DNA from: Rhizomys pruinosus
Taxonomy: Eukaryota > Chordata > Mammalia > Rodentia > Spalacidae
Assembly (NCBI GenBank): GCA_009823505.1
Contig: VZQC01013708.1
Coordinates: forward strand, 761,151 to 825,150
Reading direction: 5' to 3'
DNA: 64,000 bases
The notes under the pieces are model-generated. The model was not told the DNA's origin and made no database searches. It saw only the letters and a list, made by a program, of their open reading frames with translations. Positions 22,833 to 33,104 of this stretch are shown piece by piece. Each line of letters opens with the position of its first letter. Within the stretch, counting starts at the first letter, position 1. A program made the translations under genes and the position numbers.

Positions 22833-23050
22833 AGAGAGTCTGGAGAGATGACTCAGTGTTAAGACCACTGGCTGCTTTTGAAGAGGACCTGGGATTTGGT
22901 TCCTAGCACCCACATGGCAGTTAACAACTGTCTGTAACTGTAGTTCCATGAGAGCTGATGTTCTCATCTGGTCTCCGTGGGCTTTCCATGACGTGGGTGC
23001 ACTAACATACATGCAGGTAAAACACTCATATGCATAAAATCAAAATGAAT
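22833..23050 (+). mobile_element. B2/B3 SINE, older type
   Basis: 'gtctggagagatgactcagt', 'gaagaggacctgggatttgg', 'ttccatgacgtgggtgcact', with an A-rich tail. Confidence 0.8.
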
Positions 23051-23054
23051 AAAT

Positions 23055-23205
23055 AATCTGGGCGTGGTGGCACATACCTTTAATCCCAGCGCTCAGTAGG
23101 CAGAGGCAGGCGGATCTCTGTGAATTCTGGTCTACATAGCCAGCCCCAGGACAGCTGGGACTAAAGGGAGGCCCTGTTTCAGAAAAGACAAAAAGATATA
23201 AAAAA
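23055..23205 (+). mobile_element. B1 SINE
   Basis: 'tgggcgtggtggcacatacc', 'ctttaatcccagcgct', 'gggaggccctgtttcag', A-rich tail. Unique sequence follows to 23640. Confidence 0.9.
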
Positions 23206-23640
23206 AGGAATAAATAAAAAAATTAAATTTAAAAATTAGGTCCCCCAACACAGAGAAACAGAAACCTAAGCCTTCTTAGAGACCTTCCATTCCTAACATG
23301 TATCTCATGAAAGAAATACATTTCAAAGATCAAAGCTGCACCATCTACTTTGGTTTGGTCACCAAAGTGTTTTTGGAAAAGGAAAAGCGCTATTCAGCGT
23401 TAAAGATTTAGGAATGTCTGTTGACATATTGAGGAAACCTCCTCAGGGGAGAGCTGACAAGGCTCCCAGAAATATCACCAAGGGAACGGTGACGCAAACG
23501 GATTCTGTTTTCACAGGCTGGCATGCTGCCAGGCTCCCTGCCTGACGACTGGTGTAACACTAGCCAGACCCTATCTAGGTTAGCTTTGCTTAGATATCAA
23601 CTTGAGGAGCTCTGCAGCTGCGCACAACAGCATGCTCCTT

Positions 23641-23788
23641 GTTTTTTTGGTCTTTTTTTGAGACAGGGTCTTCCTGTAGTCCCAGCTGGCCCTAGAACTC
23701 ACTATGTAGACCAGGCTGGCCTTGAACTCACAAAGATATGCCTGCCTCTGTGCTGGGATTGAAGGTGTATGCCACCACGCCCATCTGA
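23641..23788 (-). mobile_element. B1 SINE
   Basis: Antisense B1 from 'tttttttgagacagggtctt' to 'ccaccacgcccatctg', with a short deletion before 'tgtgctgggattgaagg'. Confidence 0.9.
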
Positions 23789-24062
23789 TGTTTTTAAGCA
23801 CTTTTGGAGGAATAAGCTGCCTTTCCCAGCTGAGCTGAATAATGACAGGAGACAGCAGAAAACATTAGTTGGTAATAATGACCTTTTTTATTATTGATTG
23901 AATGGGCTGATTCCTTTGAAGTATGTGCATAACAGATCACTGTTTAAAAATACTTTCTTCAAAACCACTGCTTTTCAGTTATTTTAGAATCAGTAATGAG
24001 AATTATAATTATGCAAATTCTCATCTGACTTGGGTTGACCATTGATATGAAGTGGAGGGGCC

Positions 24063-24068
<6 letters not shown>

Positions 24069-24112
<44 letters not shown>
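24069..24112. repeat. (CT)n microsatellite
   Basis: Uninterrupted CT run of about 44 bases. 23789-24068 is unique AT-rich sequence. Confidence 0.95.
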
Positions 24113-24115
<3 letters not shown>

Positions 24116-24148
24116 GTGGTGATTTTAGCTGTTTAAGAAAGAGCAAGA

Positions 24149-24386
24149 GGGGCTGGAGGGATGGCTCAGCAGTTAAGAGCACCGACTGCTCTTGCAGAGG
24201 ACCCCGGTTCGATCCCTTGCACCCACATGGCGGCTGAGAACTGTCTTTAACTCCAGTTCCAGGGGAATCTGACACCCTCTTCTGACCTCCGAGGCATTGC
24301 ATGGCATGGGTGCACCTACCTACATGCAGACAGTATACTCATACACATAAAATAACAAATAAAATTTTAAAAAATATTAAAAAAAT
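24149..24386 (+). mobile_element. B2 SINE without the 17-bp duplication
   Basis: 'ggctggagggatggctcagc', 'ccggttcgatcccttgcacc', a single 'aactccagttccagggga', then an A-rich tail. Bounded by AAGAGCAAGA at 24139 and 24387. Confidence 0.95.
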
Positions 24387-24398
24387 AAAGAGCAAGAG

Positions 24399-24554
24399 CC
24401 GGGCGTGGTGGCGCACACCTTTAATCCCAGCACTTGGGAGGCAGAGGCAGGTGGATCTCTGTGAGTTCAAGGCCAGCCTGGTCTACATAGTGAGCTCCAG
24501 GCCAGCTGAGACTAAAGGGAGACCCTGCCTCAAAAAAAAAAAAAAAAAAAAAAA
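24399..24554 (+). mobile_element. B1 SINE
   Basis: Near-consensus B1 ('gccgggcgtggtggcgcaca') with a long poly(A). It inserted in the target copy made by the preceding B2, leaving a third copy AAAGAGCAAGAA at about 24555. Confidence 0.95.
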
Positions 24555-24566
24555 AAAGAGCAAGAA

Positions 24567-24832
24567 AAAAGACCCATTTTTTAAAAGCCATCTCCATGGG
24601 GTACAGTTTTACTTATTTGCTAGATTAAGCCTGGGCCGAAGGACCTGTGCCGTTCTTAAAGACTAATAGCAGAAGAGACATAATTGGTTCTCAGGCTTTG
24701 GAGGGGAGATAATTAAACTGGTGGCAGAGGGAGGGTAAGCACCAGCAGAGACAACAGAGTTAGTTAATCATATACTGAAAGGATATGTCTTTCTTTCCTT
24801 GATTAAAAAAAAAAAACTATTTTATGCCAGGC
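24567..24832. other. Unique sequence
   Basis: No gene or repeat recognised apart from short poly(A) runs. Confidence 0.5.
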
Positions 24833-24970
24833 GTGCTGGCACACACCTTTAAGCCTAGGACTTGGGAGGCAGAGGCAGGTGGGTCTCTGTGAGATGAGGC
24901 CAGCCTGGTCTCCAGAATGAGTTCTAGACCAGCTGTCTGATTACAGGGAGACCCTATCTCAAAAAGACCC
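24833..24970 (+). mobile_element. B1 SINE
   Basis: 'gccaggcgtgctggcacaca', 'ggtctctgtgagatgaggcc', A/C-rich tail. Adjacent to an antisense B2. The pair is flanked by TTTCCTTGAT at about 24792 and 25188. Confidence 0.85.
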
Positions 24971-24974
24971 CCCC

Positions 24975-25187
24975 AAAACACATTTATGTTTATGAGCATA
25001 CTGCCTGTGTGTATGTAAGTGCATCAGTGTCGTGCAATGCCTGCAGATGTGTTGAGAAGAGGGTGTCAGATCCCTTGAACCTGGAATTATGAGTGTTTTT
25101 AGCTGCCATGTGGATGCTGGGAACTGAACCTGGGTCCTCTGAAAGAGCAGCCAGTGCTCTTAACTGCTGAGCCAGCTCTCCAGATCC
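24975..25187 (-). mobile_element. B2 SINE, older type
   Basis: Antisense: 'gtgtcgtgcaatgcctgcag', 'gctgccatgtggatgctggg', ending 'ctgagccagctctccagatc'. A worn antisense B1 follows at 25199-25303. Confidence 0.8.
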
Positions 25188-25319
25188 CTTTCCTTGATAT
25201 ATATTTTTTTCTTTTCCAGGCTAGCGTCAAACTCATAGCCATCTGCTTGTCTTAACCTCTCAAGTGCTGGGATTACATGTATGTGCCGCTACCCCTAGCT
25301 TAATCCATTTCTTTGTTCT

Positions 25320-25670
25320 CTCTCTGTGGGGGTGGGGGATGTTCTTATGTGTGCAGTTATATGTGCACTTGCACATGTATGTGTACGGGTATGCATATGG
25401 AGGTCAGAGGTCAACCTCAGATGATGTGCCTCAGGCACTGTCCACCTTGTTCATGAGATGGGGTCTCTCACTGGCCTGGGTCTCACCAGCTAGGTGAGGC
25501 TAGCTGGCCAGTGAACCCCAGGGATCCACCTCTCCTTGCCTTTCCAGAGCTGGGATTTCAAGTGTGTACCACCTCCTCTGGCCTTTTTGCATGGGTTCTG
25601 GGGATTGAACTCCAGTCCCTAGTAGCTCCAAGGCAGGCACTACTGCCTGAGATGTCTCCCCAGTCCTCAG
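25320..25670 (-). mobile_element. B4 SINE, nearly full length
   Basis: Antisense: 'ggaggtcagaggtcaacctc', 'gatggggtctctcactggcc', 'ccagggatccacctctcctt', ending 'gatgtctccccagtcct'. Confidence 0.8.
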
Positions 25671-25875
25671 CTCATATCTTTCAGGTAAGTTTGGGGGGTT
25701 TGTTTTGTTTTCAACTTAGGAGAAGTTTAAGGCTAAGCTGCAGGGATAGATCTCTGCGCTCACGTGGGAAGCTGATGGGTAAGCACTTATCTTCTTGAGA
25801 GAGGGACTTCCAGATTTGATTCACTTTTCAAATAGGTCTAAGAGGCCCCCCTGCATTGTTCCAGCTATAAATCCT

Positions 25876-26015
25876 CTCAGGCAGTGTGGCTCATGCCTGT
25901 AAGATCAGCACTCAGGTAGCTGGAGCAGGAAGAGTGCTAGGAGTCTGAGGTCAGCCCTGGCTGCACAGCGAGTCCCATGTCTGCCTGAGCCACAGAATGA
26001 GACTCTAGTCCGTTC
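25876..26015 (+). mobile_element. Old B1 SINE
   Basis: 'ggcagtgtggctcatgcctg', 'gaggtcagccctggctgcac'. Strongly diverged. Confidence 0.65.
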
Positions 26016-26599
26016 AAACTACAACAAATTCTTCCCAATTCCAATGAGTTAAAAATCCCTAAGAAACAGTCTCTCAATTATCCTCTCATTGTCAAGAAGA
26101 TAATTTATTTACAGGTGGACAAGAGGGAAACTGAGAGGCTAAGTCATTCTCTCAAGCTCAGTGACTCAGACTGAGGCCTCTAAATCAGTCGGTGGCCGTG
26201 CATGACTGCTGGCGCCATGTCCCTTAGGACTCCCTGTCAGCACAGTGCCCACACAAGCTGGGGCAGAGGGAGCTCAGGACGGCTCCTGAGGAGTTCCATT
26301 TTACTTCCATGGATACGCCTGGCTGTTCAGGATCCTCCCATGTTGACAACGTTTCCTCTCCATTCACCTGCCCTCTGCTCAGAGACCCTCTCTATTCATC
26401 CAAAGTGAACCGCAAGACACCACAGCGGTTTTCTCCAACACCTGAACAGCCTTGCCTGAAATGCAAGCGTCTTATCACCTTTCTTCCATAAGGCGGTGGG
26501 GGCTTTAGAAGCTTGGAATCATGCAGACCTGGAAGAAGGAATAGAGGACACAAGTGAGCATGCACAGGCAGGAAGGACTTCCCAGCACTGGAGACAATA
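26016..26599. other. Unique sequence containing a paralog of the 30.6-kb minisatellite flank
   Basis: The segment at about 26226-26333 aligns with 30606-30711: 'aggactccctgtca', 'cacacaagctggggc', 'cctgaggagttc', then a single pre-unit ('cttccatgga' to 'ttcagg'). A possible MIR remnant lies at about 26118-26190. No gene recognised. Confidence 0.55.
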
Positions 26600-26870
26600 G
26601 GAGGCACATTCAATTCTCCGGACCTGTCCTAAGTGTGGGCAGCTGGAACCCATGGGCTGGGATCCTAGACCGAATAAAAAGGACAAAGCATTGTCTCTCT
26701 GCTTCCTGACTGTGGACACAATGTGACCAGCTGCCTCAGCTCCTGCTGCATTGCCGTCCCACCATGATGGACTGTTTCCCTTGAACTCTGAGCTGAAATA
26801 AACCCTTCCCTGTCCAAAGCTGCTTTTGTTGGGTATTTGGTCCCATCAATGAGAAAATGAGCTAAAACCG
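26600..26870 (-). mobile_element. Rodent MER-type interspersed repeat
   Basis: 'gcagctggaacccatgggct', 'gactgtggacacaatgtgac', 'accatgatggactgtttccc', 'gctgaaataaacccttccct'. Same family as 15065-15415. Confidence 0.7.
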
Positions 26871-26937
26871 CTTCTACAACCCTCCTCTTAAAACACTGTT
26901 CCCAGGCTAATTCCATGCTTTACAATTTCCCATGGCT

Positions 26938-27060
26938 CAGCCAGATGTGACGGCACTTGCCTGTGAAACCAGTACTCGGGATGCTGGGGCAGGAGGGTCT
27001 CAAGTTTGAGTCCAGTCCGATCTTGTCTCAAAACAAACAAACAAGCCGAAACAACAACAA
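26938..27060 (+). mobile_element. Old B1-like SINE with (AAAC) tail
   Basis: 'cagccagatgtgacggcact', 'gatgctggggcaggagggtc', 'tgtctcaaaacaaac'. Confidence 0.6.
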
Positions 27061-27186
27061 AAACCAAACAGACCCCAACATGAACAACAACAAAAATGGC
27101 CCCGTGCAGCCATTCGCATCAGTGTCCTTGGACAGAAGTTCAGGTACATTTTCAATTCACCGAAGTCAGCAAACGAAAGTGACACC

Positions 27187-27425
27187 TGACACCTGTGTTT
27201 GCTCACAATGACCAGGGTGTGGAGTCAGCCCAGGTGCCTGTCAGCAGGTGAATGGACAAAGACAACGTGGCCTCAACACACAGTGGAATTTTATTCTGCA
27301 ATAAAGAAAAACGAAATTAGGACAGTTGCAGGAAAATGGATGGAACTAGGTCATCATGTTAAGAGATGCTTGCCAGGCACAGAAACTCAAGCACCCTGGG
27401 CTTCCTCCCTTTGGTGAAAACTGAA
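27187..27425 (+). mobile_element. L1 3'-end fragment
   Basis: Recognisable L1 downstream sequence: 'tgaatggacaaagacaacgt', 'cagtggaattttattctgca', 'aaaatggatggaactaggtc'. Short, non-coding remnant. A G run follows at about 27462-27479. Confidence 0.8.
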
Positions 27426-27611
27426 AACAAGCAAAAAAAGAACCCGGAAGAAGAATTAGGAGCGGGGGGGGGGGGGGGGCAAGAGCGGAGAGGGCAACGG
27501 AACAAGGAAGGGAACGAAGCATGATACAGGCACGTGTGATAGGGTGGTGCACTTGACATACCTGGGAAGACGGAATCTCGATGGAGAAGTCTCCTCCGTC
27601 AGACCGTCCTG

Positions 27612-27935
27612 GCGGCCATGTCTGTGGGGCATTTTCTTAATTGCTGCTTGATGTACGAGGCCCTGGCCCACTGTGGGTGTTGCCGTCCCTGGACAGATGA
27701 GCCTGGTCTGCACGGGAAAGGTAACTGAATGAGCCAGGAGAAGGCAGCTGGCAGACAGCGCTCCACTGTGGTCTCTGCCCAAGTTCCCACCTCCACGTTC
27801 CTGCCTTGACTTTTGCCCTGCCCTCCCTCAGGGACGGATTACAACCTGGGAGTTGTAAGCCGAAATAAACTTTTTCCTCCCCAAGCTGGTTTTGGTCTGT
27901 GTTTCTCACAGTAACAGAAAGCAAACCAGAATAGC
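27612..27935 (-). mobile_element. Rodent MER-type interspersed repeat
   Basis: 'catgtctgtggggcattttc', 'ttaattgctgcttgatgtac', 'gtaagccgaaataaactttt', 'ggttttggtctgtgtttctc'. Reverse orientation of the element at 4797. Confidence 0.7.
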
Positions 27936-28073
27936 ACATATGAAGTGCTAGATGGAGCATATTGATTGGTGCTGTTCATGTGTGTTAATTATGATTGAGG
28001 AACCTGATCCTGTCTTTGACTCTGCAAGCCATGCTTCTCCTTGGTCTCGGACCTACACTCAGCTCCTTCCAAT

Positions 28074-28308
28074 AAATTTTATTTATTTTTTATGTGTATG
28101 AATGTACTGTCTGCATGTAGGTCTGTGCACCCGTGTCGTGCAATGCCGTAGAGGTCAGAAGAGGGCATCAGATTCCCCTGGAACTGGAGTTCTCCTGGAA
28201 TTGGAGTTTCAGACTGTTCTTGGCCGCCATGTGGGTGCTGGAGATCGAACCCCGGTTCTCTGCAAGAGCAGTCTTTGCTCTTAACCGCTAGGCCATCTCT
28301 CCAGCCCC
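28074..28308 (-). mobile_element. B2 SINE, 17-bp duplication subtype
   Basis: Antisense young B2, flanked by CTCCTTCCAATAAATT / CTCCTTCCAATTAAATT copies at about 28064 and 28311. Confidence 0.95.
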
Positions 28309-29036
28309 AACTCCTTCCAATTAAATTGAGCATTGCGGGCATATACATGGCTGGTTTTGCATTTTGAAACTTCTTGCATACTTTTCCACATTTCAGTCTA
28401 CCTCAAAATGCAGATCACTCCTAACACCGCATTTAATATCTTCCCGTGGGCACACAGTGTACCAGCGGAAGAGCGGTACCGGCTCAGAGCTGCTTTACAC
28501 ACGACACTTATATGACATATCACTTAAATTCCAAGTCATCTCACAATATTTTCCTCATAAAACTTTAGCTTCTATCCTTGAGATCCTTTCCCCAAAATTC
28601 TTAGAAAATAGACTTTTGCAAAACATTGGACAGGAGTGTAATTTGTTGTGTGTGAACTGCTAGGAAAAAGCGTGCACCGCAGCTGTTATTTTATCCCCAC
28701 GCTCCCTCAAGCTGTCATGTGTTTCCTGTGTTTTATAAATATGTGACATATTTGGAAATATATTGTTCATGTATCTTGTTTTCCATTCAAGGCATGCTAA
28801 AAATATGGCACCAGTTTGTCAACATGGTTTTCAAAAACAAGACACCCTCATCCGCAGCGTGGGCCAAGCCGTGTCTACCCTTTCTGTTTCCTCCTCAGCT
28901 CTGTTCCTGTACAGCCCAGTCTCGGCCATACTTTATACTTGAGGAACTGAAAATGTAACGATACCAGACATGTGCCCAAAAGCAAGGTGTTCGCTCAAGT
29001 TGCTTGGGCTCTAGAAGGCATGTTTATTCATTGTTT
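28309..29036. other. Unique AT-rich sequence, no gene recognised
   Basis: About 730 bases without SINEs. The largest frames (99 and 79 codons) show no recognisable domain. Confidence 0.6.
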
Positions 29037-29051
29037 AAAGATTAATTTTTA

Positions 29052-29220
29052 GCTGGGAGTTGGTGGTGCACGCCTTTAATCCTAGCACCTGGGAGGCAGA
29101 GACAGGCGGATGTCTGTGAGTTCAAGGCCAGCCTGGTCTACAGAGTGAGTTCCAGGACAGCCAAAGCTACAGGGAGACCTTGTCTCAAAAAGACAAAAAA
29201 AAAAAAAAAAAAAAGAAAAA
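29052..29220 (+). mobile_element. B1 SINE
   Basis: B1 with a long poly(A), bounded by AAAGATTAATTTTTA at 29037 and 29221. Confidence 0.95.
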
Positions 29221-29236
29221 AAAGATTAATTTTTAG

Positions 29237-29474
29237 GGACTGGATAGATGGCTCAGCCATTAAGAGTGCCAACTGCTCTTGCAGAGGACCCAGGTTTGAT
29301 TCCCAGCACCACCATGGTGGCTAAGAACAGTCTTTAAGCCAGGTGTGGTGGCCTACGCCTTTAATCCTAGCACTCGGGAGGCAGAGGTGGAACTCTGTGA
29401 ATTCAAGGTCAGCCTGGTCTACAAAGTGAGTTCCAGGCCAGCTGGGGCTACAGGGAGACCCTGTCTCAAAAAAA
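29237..29474 (+). mobile_element. B2-B1 chimeric SINE
   Basis: The first 100 bases are a B2 head (promoter-bearing tRNA-like part through 'ctaagaacagtcttta'). It then joins a complete B1 starting 'agccaggtgtggtggcctac' and ends in poly(A). The missing B2 3' half does not reappear after the B1. One target-site pair (29221 and 29475) bounds the whole chimera, so it probably integrated as a unit. Confidence 0.8.
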
Positions 29475-29489
29475 AAAGATTAATTTTTA

Positions 29490-29825
29490 AAATGATGTGT
29501 GTGTGTGTGGTTGTTTGTATACATATGTGCACATGAGCACAGTGCATGAGGAGGCCGGAGAGGAAGTCGTCAGGTCTCCCGAAGCTTGAGGTACAGGTGG
29601 TTGTGAGCCACAGGACATGGGTGATGGGAACCAAACTTGGGTCCTCCGGAACAGCAATATACACTCTTTTTTTCAAGGCTCAAAGCAGGTACAGCATGTA
29701 TTTTGGAAACAAGTGCCTTCCAGAATTGACAAATGCTGCATTCTAAGAACTCAAAGGTCGTGTGCTTCTGCCCCAAACGAGAGCAGTGTACATGCAGTCA
29801 CTGAGCCGTCTCTTCAGCCCCTAGA
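29490..29825 (-). mobile_element. Old B2/B3 SINE, split
   Basis: Antisense remnant with a GT-rich start, 'ggtggttgtgagccacagga', 'ccaaacttgggtcctccgga', and a distant head 'gagccgtctcttcagcccct'. About 130 bases of unidentified sequence (29660-29790) separate the parts. Confidence 0.55.
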
Positions 29826-29829
29826 ATGT

Positions 29830-30325
29830 ATGTTTTGTGCTGGTTTCTTTTCTCCTCACTGTGACCAGACACCTGGCAAGAAGTACGCCAGGTGTGGTGG
29901 CGCATGCCTTTAATCCAAGCACTTGGGAGGCAGAGGCAGGTGGATTTTTGTGAGTTCAAGGCCAGCCTGGTCTGCAGAGTGTGTTCCAGGACAGCTGGGG
30001 CTACAGAGAGATCCTGTCTCGAAAAGACCAAAAACAAAAGAGAAAGGATTTATTGCAGCTTGGAGTTTAAGGATGGCACAGAGTAGGCCACCCTCCGGCA
30101 GCAAGGAACATGAAGCAGCTTGCTCACCTCTCAGTGGCCAGCCAGAAAGCAGAGACCTCATGTGACAACCAGGACCACGTATTGGCCTTGGGGGTCCCTC
30201 TCCTGCGGCCCTACCCCTGCCGGCTGGGGCCCATATTCACTCCCCAAACAGCGGCCCTATGTAGGGACCAAGCATTCAAACATGTGCCTGGGGTGGGTGG
30301 AGATTTCACATCCGAACCATAATAT
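29830..30325 (+). mobile_element. Rodent MER-type repeat split by a B1
   Basis: Left part 'cactgtgaccagacacctgg' ends at 29887. A B1 occupies 29888-30040. The repeat resumes with 'ggatttattgcagcttggag' and ends near 'cacatccgaaccataata'. Same family as 10722-11095. Confidence 0.65.
29888..30040 (+). mobile_element. B1 SINE nested in MER-type repeat
   Basis: 'gccaggtgtggtggcgcatg' to 'tcctgtctcgaaaagaccaa'. Confidence 0.9.
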
Positions 30326-30682
30326 TTATCTTGATGCAGGAAGACAAGAGAGAATTGAGGCTGTCTCCAAGACAAGTGTTCTTTCTAAATGTGTCAGAAG
30401 TATCCAGATGTCACGACGCTGTTGGGATTTAAGGCATGCAGGTCATAAGCTGAGTCGGCTTCCTGGTCGCTAAAACATTTGTTTGCTTTTCATGGAAACA
30501 ACAGAGCCCTGGACTGATGGGGAACTAGTGCTATTTCCTGGAGAATTTAGAACCCAAACAGAGTCTCATGTCTACAGCAGGACTGGGGGGAATGGGAGAT
30601 CTGGGAAGGACTCCCTGTCAAAGCAGTGTTCACACAAGCTGGGGCGAAGGGAACTGAGGAGTGTTCCTGAAGAGTTCAGGTT
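30326..30682. other. Unique sequence flanking the minisatellite
   Basis: No gene recognised. The last 80 bases are homologous to about 26226-26305. Confidence 0.6.
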
Positions 30683-31216
30683 CACGTCCTGGACACTCCT
30701 CACCGCTCAGGTTCACGTCCATGGACACTCCTCACCACTCAGGTTCACGTCCTGGACACTCCTCACCGCTCAGGTTCACATCCATGGACACTCCTCACCG
30801 CTCAGGTTCACGTCCATGGACACTCCTCACCGCTCAGGTTCACGTCCTGGACACTCCTCACCACTCAGATTCACGTCCTGGACACTCCTCACCGCTCAGG
30901 TTCACGTCCATGGACACTCCTCACCACTCAGGTTCACGTCCTGGACACTCCTCACCGCTCAGGTTCACATCCATGGACACTCCTCACCGCTCAGGTTCAC
31001 GTCCATGGACACTCCTCACCGCTCAGGTTCACGTCCTGGACACTCCTCACCACTCAGATTCACGTCCTGGACACTCCTCACCGCTCAGGTTCACGTCCAT
31101 GGACACTCCTCACCGCTCAGGTTCACGTCCTGGACACTCCTCACCGCTCAGGTTCACGTCCTGGATACTCCTCACCGCTCAGGTTCACGTCCTGGACACT
31201 CCTCACCGCTCAGGTT
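30683..31216 (+). repeat. 31/32-bp minisatellite with 6-unit higher-order period
   Basis: Seventeen units of CACGTCC(A)TGGACACTCC... type: ten of 31 bp and seven of 32 bp (with the extra A making CCATGG). Variants (CACATCC, CACCACTC, CAGATT) recur in the same order. Units 2-7 equal units 8-13, a 189-bp higher-order repeat (30714-30902 and 30903-31091). The 266- and 193-codon frames across it come from a stop-free unit and are not supported as genes. Confidence 0.97.
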
Positions 31217-31289
31217 CTCCTTTGCTGACTTTGCAGCCGTAGAATCTAAATATCATTTTATTATATATTTTTTTAAATTTTAAAAGTTT

Positions 31290-31480
31290 ATTTATAATTT
31301 TTTTATGTGTACGAGCGTACTGTGTGCATGTCGGTTGGTACACCCATGTTGTGCAATGCCGCAGAGGTCAGAAGAGGACGTTGGATTCCGCTGAAACTGG
31401 AGTTAAAGATGGTTCTTAGCCACCACGTGGGTGCTGGGAATTGAACCCGGGTCCTCTGCTGAGCCATCTCTCCAGTCCCT
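31290..31480 (-). mobile_element. B2 SINE without the duplication
   Basis: Antisense: 'gttgtgcaatgccgcagagg', 'ccaccacgtgggtgctggga', ending 'gagccatctctccagtccc', with a short deletion near the head. Confidence 0.85.
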
Positions 31481-31499
31481 TATTTTATATTTTATTTTA

Positions 31500-31663
31500 T
31501 TTTATTTTATTTTACTTTTTGAGACAGGGTCTCTCTGTAGCTCCAGCTATCCTGGAACTCACTATGTAAACCAGGCTGGCCTTGAACTCACAAAGTTCAC
31601 AAAGATCTTACTGCCTCTGTCTCCCAAGTGCTGGGATTAAAGGCGTGCACCACCACGTCTGGC
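31500..31663 (-). mobile_element. B1 SINE
   Basis: Antisense B1 after a (TTTTA)n run. It contains a small internal duplication of 'cacaaagttcacaaag' type. Ends at the target copy CTAAATAGCATT (31664). Confidence 0.9.
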
Positions 31664-31679
31664 CTAAATAGCATTAAAA

Positions 31680-31934
31680 AAATTTTTTTTATTATTATTA
31701 ATTTTATTTATTTCTGTATGTGTATGAATGTACTGTCTGCATGCAAGTCTGTGCACCCGTGTCGTGCAACACCGCGGAGGTCAGAAGAGGGTCTCGGATT
31801 CCCCTGGAACTGGAGTTCTCCTGGAATTGGAGCTTCAGACGGTTCTCAGCCGCCATGTGGGTGCTGGGGATCGAACCCGGGTCCTCTGTAAGAGTGGTCG
31901 GCGCTCTTAACCGCTAGGCCATCTCTCCAGCCCC
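31680..31934 (-). mobile_element. B2 SINE, 17-bp duplication subtype
   Basis: Antisense young B2 between CTAAATAGCATT (31664) and CTAAATAACATTTTA (31935). Confidence 0.95.
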
Positions 31935-31952
31935 CTAAATAACATTTTAAAA

Positions 31953-32045
31953 GGTACTTCTTGGTGTGGTGGCTCATGACTTTAATCCCAGCACTTGGGA
32001 GGCAGAGGCAGGTGGACTCTGTGAGTTCAAGGCCAGCCGGAAAGA
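31953..32045 (+). mobile_element. 3'-truncated B1 SINE
   Basis: B1 left two-thirds only, stopping at 'ttcaaggccagccgg'. It runs directly into an antisense B2. Confidence 0.8.
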
Positions 32046-32047
32046 TT

Positions 32048-32245
32048 TGTTTTTATTTTATGTGTATGTATAAGTGCTTGCCTGCACTTGCCTGGTTGCC
32101 TCTGAAGGCCAGAAGAGGGTGTCAGATTCCTTGGAACCAGAGTTACAGGTAATCGAGAGCCACCCTGTGGGTGCTGAGATCTGAGCCTGAGTCCTCTGCA
32201 GGAGTGTCAAGGGCTCGTGATTGCTGAGCCATCTCTCTAGCTCCT
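32048..32245 (-). mobile_element. Old B2 SINE
   Basis: Antisense: 'ggccagaagagggtgtcaga', ending 'gctgagccatctctctagct'. Confidence 0.8.
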
Positions 32246-32249
32246 CATT

Positions 32250-32440
32250 TTTATTATTTCTAATTATGTGTATGTGTCTGCATATGTGCATGTGAATGCA
32301 AGGCCTGATGACCCCAGAAAAGGGCATCAGATCCCCTGCAGCTGGAGCTACATGTGGTTGTGGGTGCTGTAAGCCAAACTCAGATCATCTGGAAGAGCAG
32401 TATGGGGTCTTAACTGCTGAGCCATCTCTAAGCCCTAAAT
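32250..32440 (-). mobile_element. Old B2/B3 SINE
   Basis: Antisense: 'agaaaagggcatcagatccc', 'ggttgtgggtgctgtaagcc', ending 'actgctgagccatctctaag'. Confidence 0.75.
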
Positions 32441-32615
32441 ATAATTTTTAATACAGGTTACTTGTCCTTTCTAAGCCAAAACAGTAACACAATGGCTAAC
32501 TTCTCTTCCATCTTTAAATTATCTTTGTTTTTATAAAGTACGTCTGCAGCTGATGGAGAGAATTGTCACATGGTCTGCAGCTACCTCATGTCCTGTGTGT
32601 CTGATATGCAAGGGA

Positions 32616-32860
32616 TGAAGGAAGCTGGGTCTCGAGGTTGCTATGTCTCTGAACTGTGTGGGGTGCAGGCCTCAATCCCAGTCCTTGGGAGGTAGAGGCA
32701 GGAAGAGCCAAAGTTCAAGGTCAGGGCTAGCTCAGAGTGTGAAGGTGCTGGCCACTCAAGCCTGGCAACTTGAGTTCAGTTCCCAGCACCATGTGAAGGT
32801 GGCAGAGGAGACTGACGCCATGGTTTTCTGATTTCCACGTACGTGCTGTGTCACACACTC
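32616..32860 (+). mobile_element. Diverged B1 and ID-like SINE pieces
   Basis: 'gtggggtgcaggcctcaatc', 'cttgggaggtagaggcagga', then 'gaaggtgctggccactcaag', 'gagttcagttcccagcacc'. Degenerate. Confidence 0.55.
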
Positions 32861-32894
32861 TGCCCCTCCCCCCCGCACCTAATAAGAAATAAAA

Positions 32895-32897
32895 GTT

Positions 32898-32940
<43 letters not shown>

Positions 32941-32945
32941 TTATT
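32895..32945. repeat. (TTTA)n microsatellite
   Basis: TTTA run at the poly(A) end of the antisense B1 that follows. Confidence 0.95.
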
Positions 32946-33091
32946 TTTTGTCTTTTCGAGACGGGTTCTCCCTGTAGCACCAGCTGTCCTGGAACTCGCT
33001 CTGTAGACCAGGCTGTCCTTGAACTCACAAAGATCCACCTGCCTCTGCCTCCTGAGTGCTAGGATTAAAGGCCTGCGCCACCACTCCTGGC
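32946..33091 (-). mobile_element. B1 SINE
   Basis: Antisense B1 ending 'gcgccaccactcctggc'. Bounded by AGAAATAAAA at 32885 and 33092. Confidence 0.9.
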
Positions 33092-33104
33092 AGAAATAAA
33101 ATTT

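Noticed and set aside
30483..31283. 266-codon frame with serine/histidine-rich repeats
   Set aside because: It is produced by a 31/32-bp stop-free tandem unit. The second overlapping frame (30661-31242) is equally open.
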